NCBI GenBank assembly: GCA_964540815.1
Contig: CAZIOH010000026.1
Location: forward strand, 4,791 to 68,790
Source: CAZIOH01 sp964540815
GTDB lineage: Bacteria; Myxococcota_A; Polyangia; Fen-1088
Reading direction: 5' to 3'
Length of the DNA stretch: 64,000 nt
In this document: positions 27,761-36,534 of the stretch, in pieces
Numbering within the stretch: the first letter of the stretch is position 1
Layout of the letters: every line of letters starts with the position of its first letter
Notes under the pieces: generated by a model
What the model saw: the letters and a program-made list of their open reading frames with translations, nothing else
Told to the model about the DNA's origin: nothing
Database searches by the model: none
Program-made: the position numbers and the translations under genes

Positions 27761-28312
27761 ATGGAACCCTCGAGCGCGATCGGCGATCCGGCAGGCACGT
27801 CGCCGCTCAGCATGCGCGCCGTGCGCTTCGAGGACGTCCCGCAGGTCTTGCGGCTCATCCGGGGGGCGGTCGACCGGGGATGTCACGCTCACTACGGGCC
27901 ACGCCAGCGAGACGCGGTCTATGCCAGCTATGCCGCCACGCTGTTCGTCGACACCCACGCCCCCTACGAGACGATCGCCGCCGAGCGGGACGGGCGGCTG
28001 GTGGCGGTGGCGCAGCTCGATCCCGCCGACGCGAGGCTGAGGGCCCTCTTCGTCGATGCGCGGCTGCACGGCCGCGGCGTGGGGAGCGCGCTGCTCGCCC
28101 ACGTCGAGGGGCGCGCCCGTGCCCGCGGCTGCGAGCTCCTGCGCGGCTCGATGGCGCTGAACGCGGTTCGCTTCTACCTGCGGGCGGGCTTTCGACCCTG
28201 CGCCGGGCCCGAGCGGTTGATCGGACGGGCGATCTGGGTCCCGGTGGTGCGCATGGAGAAGGCCCTCCCGGTGAGACCCACCAGCACCGGTCCTCAGCCC
28301 GCGGCGCGCTGA
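27761..28312 (+). CDS. GNAT-family N-acetyltransferase
   Basis: A 183-residue acetyltransferase-like protein. MRAVRFEDVPQVLRLIRGAV begins the fold, LRALFVDARLHGRGVGSALLAHVE contains the R/QGxGxG/A acetyl-CoA loop, and MALNAVRFYLRAGFRPC is the usual C-terminal segment. The acceptor is unknown. It overlaps tail-to-tail by 19 bases with the convergent signalling gene. Confidence 0.87.
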   Translation: MEPSSAIGDPAGTSPLSMRAVRFEDVPQVLRLIRGAVDRGCHAHYGPRQRDAVYASYAATLFVDTHAPYETIAAERDGRLVAVAQLDPADARLRALFVDARLHGRGVGSALLAHVEGRARARGCELLRGSMALNAVRFYLRAGFRPCAGPERLIGRAIWVPVVRMEKALPVRPTSTGPQPAAR

Positions 28313-30303
28313 GGGGCGGCTTGCTGGGGGAGCTCCTGGTGCATGGTCATTCCCCAGGGCCAGGAGAAGCGCACCGTGGTCCCGCGGCCACCGGCGCTCA
28401 CCACCTCCATGTGGCCGCCCGACCTCTGAGTGGTGGACCGCAGGGCCCCCATCCCGATACCTCGACCCGAGTAGGCCGTCACGACCTCCTTGGTGGTCAG
28501 GCCATCGTGAAACAGGGCGTTCAGCAGATCGCCTCGGGAGTCGTAAGGAAGATCGAGGGCGCGGGCCCTCGCCCGCACGGCCTCCCAGTCGACGCCCCGA
28601 CCGTCGTCGGAGATCTCGATGATGAATCGATTGCCCTCCCGCCGGCTGCAGAACCGGATCTGGCCGGCCGGCTTCTTGCCGAGTTGCCGGCGCTCCTCGG
28701 GGGTCTCGATGCCATGGTCGATGGCGTTGCGGATCGCGTGGGTGAAGGTCGCCCAGAACTCCCGCCAGGGCCCCGGCGCCAGCCGCAAGCCGTTGCCTTC
28801 GAGGATGACGTCGACGTGACCCTTGCCGGTCCGGTTGGCGATGGCCTGCGCCTGGGCCGCGAGCCGCGCGAAGCGACGCTCCGTCGGCTCGAGCTTCCAG
28901 GAGAGCACCCGGTCGGCGAGCTCCTTGGCCCCGTTCTTCGAGCCTCGGGCCGCGGCGGCTACCCGCTCGATCTCCTGTTCGTCGACCTCGAGGGTATGGG
29001 TGGTGGGGCTCTCCAGCAGGACCCCGAGCTTCTCGGTGGTGCCCTTCCATTCGGCCGCGATGCGCTCCCGGTTGGCCGGCGACAGGTTCTCGGCGCTGTC
29101 GCGCAGGGCGGTCTCGAGCTCGTGGCACAGGCCCGCCAGGCGCGAGATCCCGAACAGCCCGCAGTTGCCCTTGAGGGTGTGCAGGATCCGCCGCATCTCG
29201 GGCTTGTCCCGCCAGCTGTCCTGGCTCTCCCGGACCAGCTTGTCCGCCTCCTCGATGAACTCGAGGAATCCGGTGCGGTCGCGCATGAAGTGATTGAAGG
29301 CCCGGTGAAAATCCTGTTGCTCCGATTCGGCCCGCTCGCGGCTCACCTCGGAGGTGATGTCGGTGATGACCAGCAACACCCGCGCCGGCTCCTCGGGGGT
29401 AGCCGCGATGGCCGTGTACCCGAACGACCAGATCCGCGCGCCCACCTGCAGCCGCTTCGGCAGCTGGTCGAGCGCCAGCTCCAGCGGCAACGAGCCGTCG
29501 GTGATCGCGGACCAGCCGGTCTCGAAGCTGTCGCCGAACTGAGGCTCGAGGCGCTTGAGCGTCCGCCAGATGGGGCCGGCATCCACGCTCGGGCCGAGCC
29601 AGCGATCCACCGCGGCGGATCGCTCCCGGTCGGCCACCCCGTCGTGCCCCAGCGTGACGAACCCCTGCTGGACGTTGTCGAGCAGCAGCCGCATCGCCTG
29701 GGTGCGGCCATTCAGCTCCGCGGTCCGGCTCTCGACGATCCGCTCGAGCCCGATGACGTTGTCGAAGAAGCTGCGGGCCACGAAGCAGGCCCCCACCGAC
29801 TCCAGCAGCACGAAGAGGGCGTGCACGGCCACCGTCCAGTAGGACGCGTCGTAGTTGAAGACGCTGCGCGGGAGCAGGGTGAACACCACCAGGTGGTGGA
29901 GCGCGACCGTGATGGCCGCGGCGATGATCGCCGCCGGATTGGCGAAGACCACCAGGAGGGCGATCAGCACGAAGAAGTAGAAGTGCATCTCGATCTGCAT
30001 GGGGCCGCGTCCGAAGTGGACCAGCAGGCCACCGAGGCACATGGCGGTGAACCCCGAGACGATGGACATGTGGCGCGGGTCGCGCAGCGTGCGATAGGCC
30101 ACGAGCGGTCCCACCAGCACCAATCCGGTCAAGGCCGCCGCCGTGAAGGGGCCGGTGCCACAGAGCCAGGAGACCAGCACGAAGACCGGGAGGTGGGCGA
30201 GAAAGAAGGTGAGCGCGAGCTTGTTCAGCCGCTCGAGGTAGCGCCGCTCGAAGGCGGTCACCTCGGTGGGCAGGACGATGATACCGACGAGCTTTTGCAA
30301 CAT
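28294..30303 (-). CDS. Membrane Hpt/ATPase signalling protein (CheA-like, no CheW domain)
   Basis: A 669-residue protein. Four to six membrane helices occupy roughly residues 30-190, followed by a short sensor-like region with a VGARIWSFGYTAIA segment and EEPARVLLVITDITSEV, like the end of a PAS domain. An Hpt domain follows with His375 in HTLKGNCGLFG, then a spacer and a HATPase domain: N box HAIRNAIDHGIE, G1 ISDDGRGVD and G2 GRGIGMGAL. The order Hpt then ATPase is that of CheA, yet there is no response-regulator P2 or CheW domain. GAGGAA precedes ATG 30303. It is the second gene after the thioredoxin-fold membrane protein, 19 bases apart. Confidence 0.88.
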   Translation of the reverse strand: MLQKLVGIIVLPTEVTAFERRYLERLNKLALTFFLAHLPVFVLVSWLCGTGPFTAAALTGLVLVGPLVAYRTLRDPRHMSIVSGFTAMCLGGLLVHFGRGPMQIEMHFYFFVLIALLVVFANPAAIIAAAITVALHHLVVFTLLPRSVFNYDASYWTVAVHALFVLLESVGACFVARSFFDNVIGLERIVESRTAELNGRTQAMRLLLDNVQQGFVTLGHDGVADRERSAAVDRWLGPSVDAGPIWRTLKRLEPQFGDSFETGWSAITDGSLPLELALDQLPKRLQVGARIWSFGYTAIAATPEEPARVLLVITDITSEVSRERAESEQQDFHRAFNHFMRDRTGFLEFIEEADKLVRESQDSWRDKPEMRRILHTLKGNCGLFGISRLAGLCHELETALRDSAENLSPANRERIAAEWKGTTEKLGVLLESPTTHTLEVDEQEIERVAAAARGSKNGAKELADRVLSWKLEPTERRFARLAAQAQAIANRTGKGHVDVILEGNGLRLAPGPWREFWATFTHAIRNAIDHGIETPEERRQLGKKPAGQIRFCSRREGNRFIIEISDDGRGVDWEAVRARARALDLPYDSRGDLLNALFHDGLTTKEVVTAYSGRGIGMGALRSTTQRSGGHMEVVSAGGRGTTVRFSWPWGMTMHQELPQQAAPQRAAG

Positions 30304-30322
30304 GGTTCTTCCTCGCGCCATC

Positions 30323-31033
30323 TCAGCGTCCATACTTGATGCCCAGGGGATCGAGCTGCTTCTGGAGGGCGGACGCCGTCGCGCACCCGAAGATCGGGAG
30401 CGCCGCAGGTGCACGGCCGGCCCCGGCCTCGGCGATGAGCCGCTGGTCCTGGAGCCGGGGATCGTCCCGCCCGTCCGTGTAGCCTCCCGCGTAAAGGACG
30501 CGGTCTGGTCCCTCGACGATCACCAGGAGCGGGACAGCCTGGACGTGGAGGCGGTCGGCCACCTCCGTCGTGGCCAGGGTGACCACCGGGAATCCGGCCG
30601 CCTTCAGCCGGGAGATCGCCGGCCAGTCGGTTCCCGCCACACCGTCGGCCCCCACGTCGTCCGAGACCACCAGCACCATCTCCCGGACCCCCAGCCGGGC
30701 CCCACGGAGCTCGAGGGACTTGCCCACCCGGGCCGAGCAGCCACAGCGATCGTACAGAACGTGGACCACCAGCAGATCGCGGGGGCCGCCACCCACGCCA
30801 CCCGGGAGGCGTCCGCCGATGGCCGGGAAGAGCGCCCTCAAGCCCCTCGCCAGGGCCGGGTCGGAGGCCGGGGGCGCGGGGAGCCGGGTGAGGTGTGCCC
30901 CGAGCGTGTATCCCACGACGACCACCGAGAGCACCGCCCACAGACCGAGAACGACCGTCGACAGCGATTCACGCACGCCCGGCAAACGCACACACACACG
31001 CACAGCCCACACCATGACCTCGGTGATGGTCAT
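30323..31033 (-). CDS. Membrane-anchored thioredoxin-fold protein
   Basis: A 236-residue protein. One N-terminal membrane helix (VVLGLWAVLSVVVVGYTLG) is followed by a thioredoxin-like domain: VHVLYDRCGCSARVGKSL with CGCS at the active-site position, AAGFPVVTLATTEVADRLHVQAVPLLVIVEGPDRVLYAGGY with a cis-Pro-like AVPL. The unusual C-terminal GCATASALQKQLDPLGIKY recurs in my memory with such proteins. It could be an extracytoplasmic redox partner. No clear ribosome site; ATG at 31015 is an alternative. It is in an operon with the Hpt/ATPase protein, so the pair may couple redox state to signalling. Confidence 0.68.
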   Translation of the reverse strand: MTITEVMVWAVRVCVRLPGVRESLSTVVLGLWAVLSVVVVGYTLGAHLTRLPAPPASDPALARGLRALFPAIGGRLPGGVGGGPRDLLVVHVLYDRCGCSARVGKSLELRGARLGVREMVLVVSDDVGADGVAGTDWPAISRLKAAGFPVVTLATTEVADRLHVQAVPLLVIVEGPDRVLYAGGYTDGRDDPRLQDQRLIAEAGAGRAPAALPIFGCATASALQKQLDPLGIKYGR

Positions 31034-31464
31034 CGGCCGTGATTGTCGTCAGCTTGAGTACATGACGGTACCGATGCGACGCCCTGGGCGACCGCAGGCC
31101 CCGGCTCGGGCGGGTGTGACCTCGGTCGCCGAGCGGGCGGGAGCCGTGGCGGCTTCCGGAGGTACGAAGGGTGTCGTCACCACACCGACATGCCCCCCTG
31201 ACCAGCGTCACGCTCCCCCGCATGTTCCCGCAACCGCACGGGAATCGGCCGTGCGCCGCCCCCGATGGCTCGAAGCATCAGGAACGACTTGGTTTTTGCC
31301 GCATCCGCGCACCAAAGGTTAGACCGATCCTCTCGGCCGGGGAAACCATGTAGCACGGTGAATCTCGGGCTTGGAATCGGCTGCCCCTCGGGCACCGGGC
31401 CTGCCGACACCTCACAGTCCCCCAAGAGACCCACCAAGACAGCCAAGAAAGCCAGGAGAGCTGA
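31034..31464. other. Divergent intergenic region
   Basis: About 430 bases between divergent genes with no supportable ORF. It has a short inverted repeat TTCCCG-CAACCGCA-CGGGAA at 31225-31244. The region must hold promoters for the Hpt operon and for DUF1552 gene C. A good AGGAGA site lies before ATG 31465. Confidence 0.4.
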
Positions 31465-32910
31465 ATGGACGAAAGACGTTTTTCGAGGCGACGGTTCATC
31501 ACGTCTGCTGGTGTCACGGTGACCCTGCCGATGCTGCCGTCTCTCATGTGGGAGAAGAAGGCCGGGGCGGCGACCTGCGCGCCGATCAAGCGGTTCATGT
31601 TCTACCACTACCCCAACGGCAACTACATGCAGGAGCACAACCCGACCGGGGCTGGTGCCGGCGCCGCCTGGGGCTTGCCGTCGACCATGCCGACCTGGAC
31701 GGCGCTCAAGCCGGACATCACCTACATCACCGGGCTCGAGAACCAGCAACGTCGCCGGCAGACGGGTGACCATGCCCTCGGGGCGGGCGCCCTGCTCACG
31801 GCGCGGATGCCGACCCCGAACTCGCAGCAGATGAGCATGTCGGTCGACCAGATCATCGCGGACGCCCAGATGGGTTGTCGCGGGATCGCCTCCTTGCAAC
31901 TCGGCACCGGCAACGGTGGACCGACCGACTCCTTCGGGACGTACTTCACGCGCAACATCTCGTGGCGCTCCACGTCGACGAAGAACGCCGATGGCACCAT
32001 GTCCTTCCCGGTCGGCGCGGGTACCCCGCTCGGCAAGATCATCGACGCCCAGACCGCCTTCAACCGGGTGTTCATGGGCACCAGCCCCTCGACCAGCAAC
32101 GCCGACGCGGCGATGCGCCTCGCGCTCCGCAAGAGCGTGCTCGACAGCGTCATGCCGTACCAGTCCATGCTGGCCAACAAGCTGAACCCGGCGGACAGCG
32201 CCAAGCTCGATCAGCTCTTCTCGGGCATTCGCTCGCTGGAGATGGAGCTGCAGGCGGCCCCGGCCGGCGGAGCCTGCACCCCGCCAGCGCTCCCTCCGGC
32301 GGCGGTGAACCCGACCGACAAGAACGGTCTGGTCGGCGTCGACTACAAGAACCAGGTCGACTTCATGCACAGCCTGATCGCCATCGCCTTCCAGTGCGAC
32401 GTCACCCGGGTGATCACCTTCATGCTGTCCGACGCGGTCACCAGCCGGAACTACAACTTCGTGCCGGCGGTCGTCACGGCCGGGGCCGCCGCGGGCGGCT
32501 CCACCTTCGACCACCAGTCCTCGCACTACGCCGGCAACACGGGGCTGCAGGAGGTCTACCACCAGATCTCGCTCTACAAGATGATCTGGATCAGCACCTT
32601 CTTCACCAAGATGAAGGCCCTCCTCGACGCCGACGGCAACGACATGCTCCACAACACGGCGGTGGTGATGGCGAGCGAGATCGGCGACGGGAACCGCCAC
32701 AACCACGACAACCTGCCGACCATGGTCATCGGGCGGCTCGGCGGTCTCATCACCCCGAATCGACTGGTGGCCTACCCCAACGCGACCGGGTCGGACTACA
32801 CCGCCGTGAAGACCTACGGGGACTTCTACATTCAGCTGCTCAATCTGTTCGACGTGAAAGTGACGGCCTTCGGCAACGACGGCAAGGAGGCGCTCGCATG
32901 GAACGCGTGA
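31465..32910 (+). CDS. DUF1552 family protein, Tat-exported (pair C)
   Basis: A 481-residue DUF1552 protein. Tat motif SRRRFITSAG at residues 7-16 is followed by a hydrophobic stretch; FMFYHYPNGNYM begins the mature region. Landmarks are GDHALGAGALLTARMP and a CDVTRVITFMLSD segment, with FDHQSSHYAGN and VVMASEIGDGNRHNHDNLP in the C-terminal part. It is the first gene of the pair here, the reverse of pairs A and B, and its final 13 bases overlap the start of the DUF1592 gene, which implies coupled translation. AGGAGA sits seven bases before the start. Confidence 0.9.
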   Translation: MDERRFSRRRFITSAGVTVTLPMLPSLMWEKKAGAATCAPIKRFMFYHYPNGNYMQEHNPTGAGAGAAWGLPSTMPTWTALKPDITYITGLENQQRRRQTGDHALGAGALLTARMPTPNSQQMSMSVDQIIADAQMGCRGIASLQLGTGNGGPTDSFGTYFTRNISWRSTSTKNADGTMSFPVGAGTPLGKIIDAQTAFNRVFMGTSPSTSNADAAMRLALRKSVLDSVMPYQSMLANKLNPADSAKLDQLFSGIRSLEMELQAAPAGGACTPPALPPAAVNPTDKNGLVGVDYKNQVDFMHSLIAIAFQCDVTRVITFMLSDAVTSRNYNFVPAVVTAGAAAGGSTFDHQSSHYAGNTGLQEVYHQISLYKMIWISTFFTKMKALLDADGNDMLHNTAVVMASEIGDGNRHNHDNLPTMVIGRLGGLITPNRLVAYPNATGSDYTAVKTYGDFYIQLLNLFDVKVTAFGNDGKEALAWNA

Positions 32911-34772
32911 ATCGGGGTGTGAAACTCGGATACCTGGCGAGCGCGAGCGCGGCCCTGCTGGTCTCGTGGGGCTGCACCGGCGCCGTCCACGGCCCCGGGA
33001 CCGGGACCCAGTCGGGTACGGGCTCGGCCTCTCAAGGCAACACGCCGGGAGGTGGTGTCTCGACCGGGAACGGCAACACCACCGCCGGCAACTCCTCGAA
33101 CGGGACCAACGGAGCCCCGGGGTCGACCGGGAGCACGGGGATGAACGGGACCCCCGGGACGAACGGGACGCCCGGGACCAACGGGACGCCTGGGACCATG
33201 ACCAATCCCGGCAACGTGCCGGTCGTTGCGCCGCCCGCCAACCCGCCGGCGAACCCGGGCTTCATGGTGGTGCGCCGACTCAATCAGCCCGAGTACAACA
33301 ACACGGTCGCCGATCTGCTCGGCACCAAGCTGACGCCGGCGGACACCTTCCCCGGCGACGATCTGGGTGCAGAGTTCGACACCGTGGGCTCGGCCCTCAG
33401 CCTGGCGCCGGAGTACCTGATCTCCTACGAGCAGGCCGCGACGCAGCTCATCACCGACCTGTTCTCCGACCCCGTCCGACAGAAGACCGTCGCGACGTGC
33501 GACGTGTCGACGGGGGGCGATGCGTGCGCCAACACCATCCTCACCGCCTTCGCGAGCAAGGCCTGGCGGCGCCCGGCGACCGCGGCCGAGGTGACCGGCC
33601 TCATGGCACCGGTGACGGCCGCCAAGACGCTCGGCGCCACTCCCCTGCAGGGTCTGCAGGCGGCATTGACCGGGGTCCTGCTCTCACCCTACTTCCTGTT
33701 CAAGCTGGAGCTCGATCCGAACCCGCTCTCCGGGCCGGCTCGAAGGCTGAGTGGCTACGAGCTCGCCAGCCGCCTGTCGTACGCCCTGTGGAGCACGATG
33801 CCGGACGCGACGCTGACGGCGGCCGCCGCGGCGGGACAGCTCTCCACGGACGATCAGGTGGCGACCCAGGTGGCCCGGATGCTGGCCGATCCTCGGGCGG
33901 ACACCCTGCTCGACAACTTCTCCGGGAAGTGGCTGGACTTCGTGAACCTGCCCTCGCACGAGGTGGACGCGACGTTGTACCCGAAGTACACGAGCGCGCT
34001 GGCGACGTCGTTCCAGGGTGAGGCCCGGCGGTACATGCAGGAGTTCCTGCGCACCACGCTCAACGTGACCGGGATCATGAATGCCCACTTCACCTTCGTC
34101 GACGCCAACCTCGCCACGTTCTACGGCCTGACCCGCACGGGCGCGACCAACGCCACCGACTTCATCAAGGTGGACACGACCGGGAGCCAGCGGCAAGGCA
34201 TGCTGACCCTGGGGGCGTTCCTGACGGACACGGCCTATCCGAATCGGACCTCTCCGGTGCGCCGGGGCGAATACGTGTTCCGTCGGCTGCTGTGTGATGA
34301 GGTGCCGGCGCCTCCGCCGGGCGTGCCTCCGCTGAGCGAGACGCCGGTGCCGGGCCAGACCCTGCGGCAGCGGCTCGAGGCGCACCGGAGCAATCCGGCG
34401 TGCAGCACCTGCCACAGCCTGATGGATCCCATCGGCTTTGGCCTCGAGAACTACGACGCCATCGGCGCGTATCGAACGACCGACTCGGGAAGCCCGGTCG
34501 ACTCGAGCGGCATGCTCCCGGATGGGACGACCTTCAGTGGGGCGGTCCAGCTCGGGACGATCCTCGGGAACGACCCGCGCCTGCCCGGTTGCGTGACCCA
34601 GAAGTTCATGATCTTCGCGATCGGTCGCCTCATGGATCAGCCGGACGATCCCTCGTGGATCGCCTATCTGGCTGCCCACGCCCAGGCCACCGACGGCAGC
34701 TTGCCGAGCATCATCAAGACGGTGGTCATGAGCGACGCCTTCCGCAGCCGGATGCCCGGCGTCCGCATGTAG
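32898..34772 (+). CDS. DUF1592/DUF1588/DUF1585 family lipoprotein with collagen-like linker (pair C)
   Basis: A 624-residue lipoprotein with lipobox VSWGC near residue 26. Its linker is not the usual Gly/Ser mix: about residues 75-105 form ten consecutive Gly-X-Y triplets (GAP GST GST GMN GTP GTN GTP GTN GTP GTM). The conserved body starts VVRRLNQPEYNNTVADLLG (DUF1587-like), followed by DUF1595, DUF1592, DUF1588 and DUF1585; CSTCHSLMDPIGFGLENYDAIG at residue 502 is the haem-like motif. Its start overlaps the preceding DUF1552 gene by 13 bases. A strong hairpin follows the stop at 34807. Confidence 0.9.
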   Translation: MERVNRGVKLGYLASASAALLVSWGCTGAVHGPGTGTQSGTGSASQGNTPGGGVSTGNGNTTAGNSSNGTNGAPGSTGSTGMNGTPGTNGTPGTNGTPGTMTNPGNVPVVAPPANPPANPGFMVVRRLNQPEYNNTVADLLGTKLTPADTFPGDDLGAEFDTVGSALSLAPEYLISYEQAATQLITDLFSDPVRQKTVATCDVSTGGDACANTILTAFASKAWRRPATAAEVTGLMAPVTAAKTLGATPLQGLQAALTGVLLSPYFLFKLELDPNPLSGPARRLSGYELASRLSYALWSTMPDATLTAAAAAGQLSTDDQVATQVARMLADPRADTLLDNFSGKWLDFVNLPSHEVDATLYPKYTSALATSFQGEARRYMQEFLRTTLNVTGIMNAHFTFVDANLATFYGLTRTGATNATDFIKVDTTGSQRQGMLTLGAFLTDTAYPNRTSPVRRGEYVFRRLLCDEVPAPPPGVPPLSETPVPGQTLRQRLEAHRSNPACSTCHSLMDPIGFGLENYDAIGAYRTTDSGSPVDSSGMLPDGTTFSGAVQLGTILGNDPRLPGCVTQKFMIFAIGRLMDQPDDPSWIAYLAAHAQATDGSLPSIIKTVVMSDAFRSRMPGVRM

Positions 34773-35124
34773 CAGGCGGGTCCTCCAACAGCTGGATCGG
34801 CCGAACGAGCCGCGCGTACCTTCGGGTGCGCGCGGCTCTTCTGCGTTCTGGCGCCGGTCCGCAATCTCCCGGCGGCGCGGGCCCCGGCTCGCGCCGTGGG
34901 CGGTCGGGTGCACCGACCGCCTGAGATCGTGATCCCCGTCTGATAGGGACTGGTCGGTACCAACGGCCGAATGGGTCGACGCGTGCCTCCCAAATTTCCG
35001 GACGCAACAATTTTCGACGGGCGCGCACGCAGGCCACCACTAAACTGGTCGCCTGAATCTGGGGGTCCATGTACGACCCTCGCACACCCATCGCAATGGT
35101 CAGTAACCGCCTCTGGAGGATCGA
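34773..35124. other. Intergenic region with terminator
   Basis: About 350 bases. The left third holds the hairpin at 34807-34842. The rest has no supportable gene and should contain the promoter of the small cytochrome-like lipoprotein. Confidence 0.4.
34807..34842 (+). terminator. Strong hairpin terminator after pair C
   Basis: GAGCCGCGCGTACC-TTCG-GGTGCGCGCGGCTC is a 14-base stem with one G-T pair and a UUCG tetraloop, followed by TTCT. It starts 35 bases after the stop of the DUF1592 gene and is the clearest intrinsic-type terminator in the window. Confidence 0.8.
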
Positions 35125-35736
35125 ATGATTGGAACGGATACACCCCACGCTGGCCGATCGCAGACGACCCGTTCGTGGTTGTCGGTCGCCGTTGTCGCGC
35201 TCGTCTCGGGTCTGGCCCTGGTGGCGTGCGGAAGCGATTCCACCAGCCCCGCGAGCGGTGGAGGATCAGGAGGCAAGTCGGTCGGATCGGGAACCGGCGG
35301 CGCGGTCGGATCGGGGACCGGGGGCGCGGTCGGCACCGGTGGTAAGACGGGCACCGGTGGCTCCGCACCTGCCGCCAGCGGCGGCAGCACGGGAACCCCG
35401 GACGGCGGCACGATGGCGACGGGCACGCCCTGCGACGCGACGAACAAGATATTCATTCCAAAGTGTGCGGCGTCGTGCCACGGGAGCGTCGGCCCCTTCA
35501 TGCCGGATCTCTCCAGCGAGAAGGCTGTTTCCAGCCTGGTGGGGATGCCTCAAATCATGAAGTGCACGGCCGACATGACCTCATCGATCGTGAATTCGGG
35601 CTCACCCCTCGGCGGGACCCTCTTCCTCTGGATTTCAGGGGCCACGTGCCGGGACCAGATGCCCTACGGCGGGACCCCGCTGACGGCCGACGAGATCGCG
35701 TGCGTCAAGTCCTACTTCGCCGCGAAGATCAAGTAG
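35125..35736 (+). CDS. Small cytochrome-like lipoprotein (CXXXCH)
   Basis: A 203-residue lipoprotein: signal ending ALVAC near residue 35, Gly/Ser/Thr linker, then a compact domain with KCAASCHGSVGPFMPDLSS (C114 to H119, a C-X3-CH form) and MPYGGTPLTADEIACVKSYFAAKIK, as seen in small c-type-cytochrome-like lipoproteins of Polyangia. A methionine in the MPYGG loop could be the second haem ligand. GGAGG lies five bases before ATG. It follows pair C and may serve the same system. Tail-to-tail overlap of eight bases with the next minus-strand gene. Confidence 0.82.
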   Translation: MIGTDTPHAGRSQTTRSWLSVAVVALVSGLALVACGSDSTSPASGGGSGGKSVGSGTGGAVGSGTGGAVGTGGKTGTGGSAPAASGGSTGTPDGGTMATGTPCDATNKIFIPKCAASCHGSVGPFMPDLSSEKAVSSLVGMPQIMKCTADMTSSIVNSGSPLGGTLFLWISGATCRDQMPYGGTPLTADEIACVKSYFAAKIK

Positions 35737-36124
35737 CTGCCGGAGGAGCCGACGCCTGAACCTCGTCCGAGTGGACCAGGGTTGAAAGCCGAGTGAAGAG
35801 CTCCTCGGTGCGTCGGTCGTTCTGCCGTTCCCGGAAGAGCGCCCAGACCACGAGGGGCGCGACGGTCCAGGCGGTCGCGCCGAGGACCAGGGCCGGGACC
35901 GGGACCGGGAGGCTCTGGCTGGTCCTCACCAGGCCGGACCAGCTGAGCGCGGCGGCCGGCGCGCCCGTGGCGATGAAGATGGACGCGAGGGCGCGGCGGA
36001 GCCGACCCAGCCGGCGGCCCGCCGCGCGCGCCCTCTCCAGGTCGAGCAGCTCGCGTCTCGTGTCCTCGGCCGCGGCTCGAACGGGAGGAGACGGATATGG
36101 GTATGGGTCTCGATCTGGGCACAT
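35729..36124 (-). CDS. Small membrane protein, two helices
   Basis: A 131-residue protein of unknown family. A charged, Arg-rich N-terminal half (RRELLDLERARAAGRRLGRLRRAL) is followed by a segment with two hydrophobic stretches (ASIFIATGAPAAALSWSG, PALVLGATAWTVAPLVVWALF) and a charged tail. ATG 36124 has GGGAGAA five bases upstream; the frame is open to 36154. It overlaps by eight bases with the convergent cytochrome-like gene. Confidence 0.6.
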   Translation of the reverse strand: MCPDRDPYPYPSPPVRAAAEDTRRELLDLERARAAGRRLGRLRRALASIFIATGAPAAALSWSGLVRTSQSLPVPVPALVLGATAWTVAPLVVWALFRERQNDRRTEELFTRLSTLVHSDEVQASAPPAAT

Positions 36125-36534
36125 GGCGGTTCTCCCGTCGGATGGTGAGAGCAAGCGATATGCCCACCGGACCCCAGTAGAACCAGAGCGAGCGGGTCAA
36201 CGCAACAGGGCGGGGGCCGACGGCGATCCCACGGTGATTCCCACGTCCTCGGTGTTCGAACGTGTCCGCATCCGTGCGCATGTTCACGTCCGACGCGCGT
36301 CGGGCGGCCAGCGATCCAGCCTGGCGGCTCGTCATTCCTCCGCGACCGCCGAGGGCGTTTTGCACGCCCCGGCGGGATCATCCCTGCCTTTTGCAACCCT
36401 CGGGGCCGAACGCGCCGCAGTCGTACGGGTTTGCCGCCGTCATGCCGCGCCCATCGCGCAGTGGAGTGCTGCCTCCGCGGGGCGCGGCTTCGCGGCGCGG
36501 CCTCAACGGTCGTCGCTTCTAGGTTCCGCGTTCG
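36125..36534. other. Intergenic region, nothing recognised
   Basis: About 410 bases between two minus-strand genes. Frames are open through it, but no start, ribosome site or protein family is evident. A weak hairpin (GGGCGT-TTTGC-ACGCCC) lies at 36353-36369. Confidence 0.35.
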
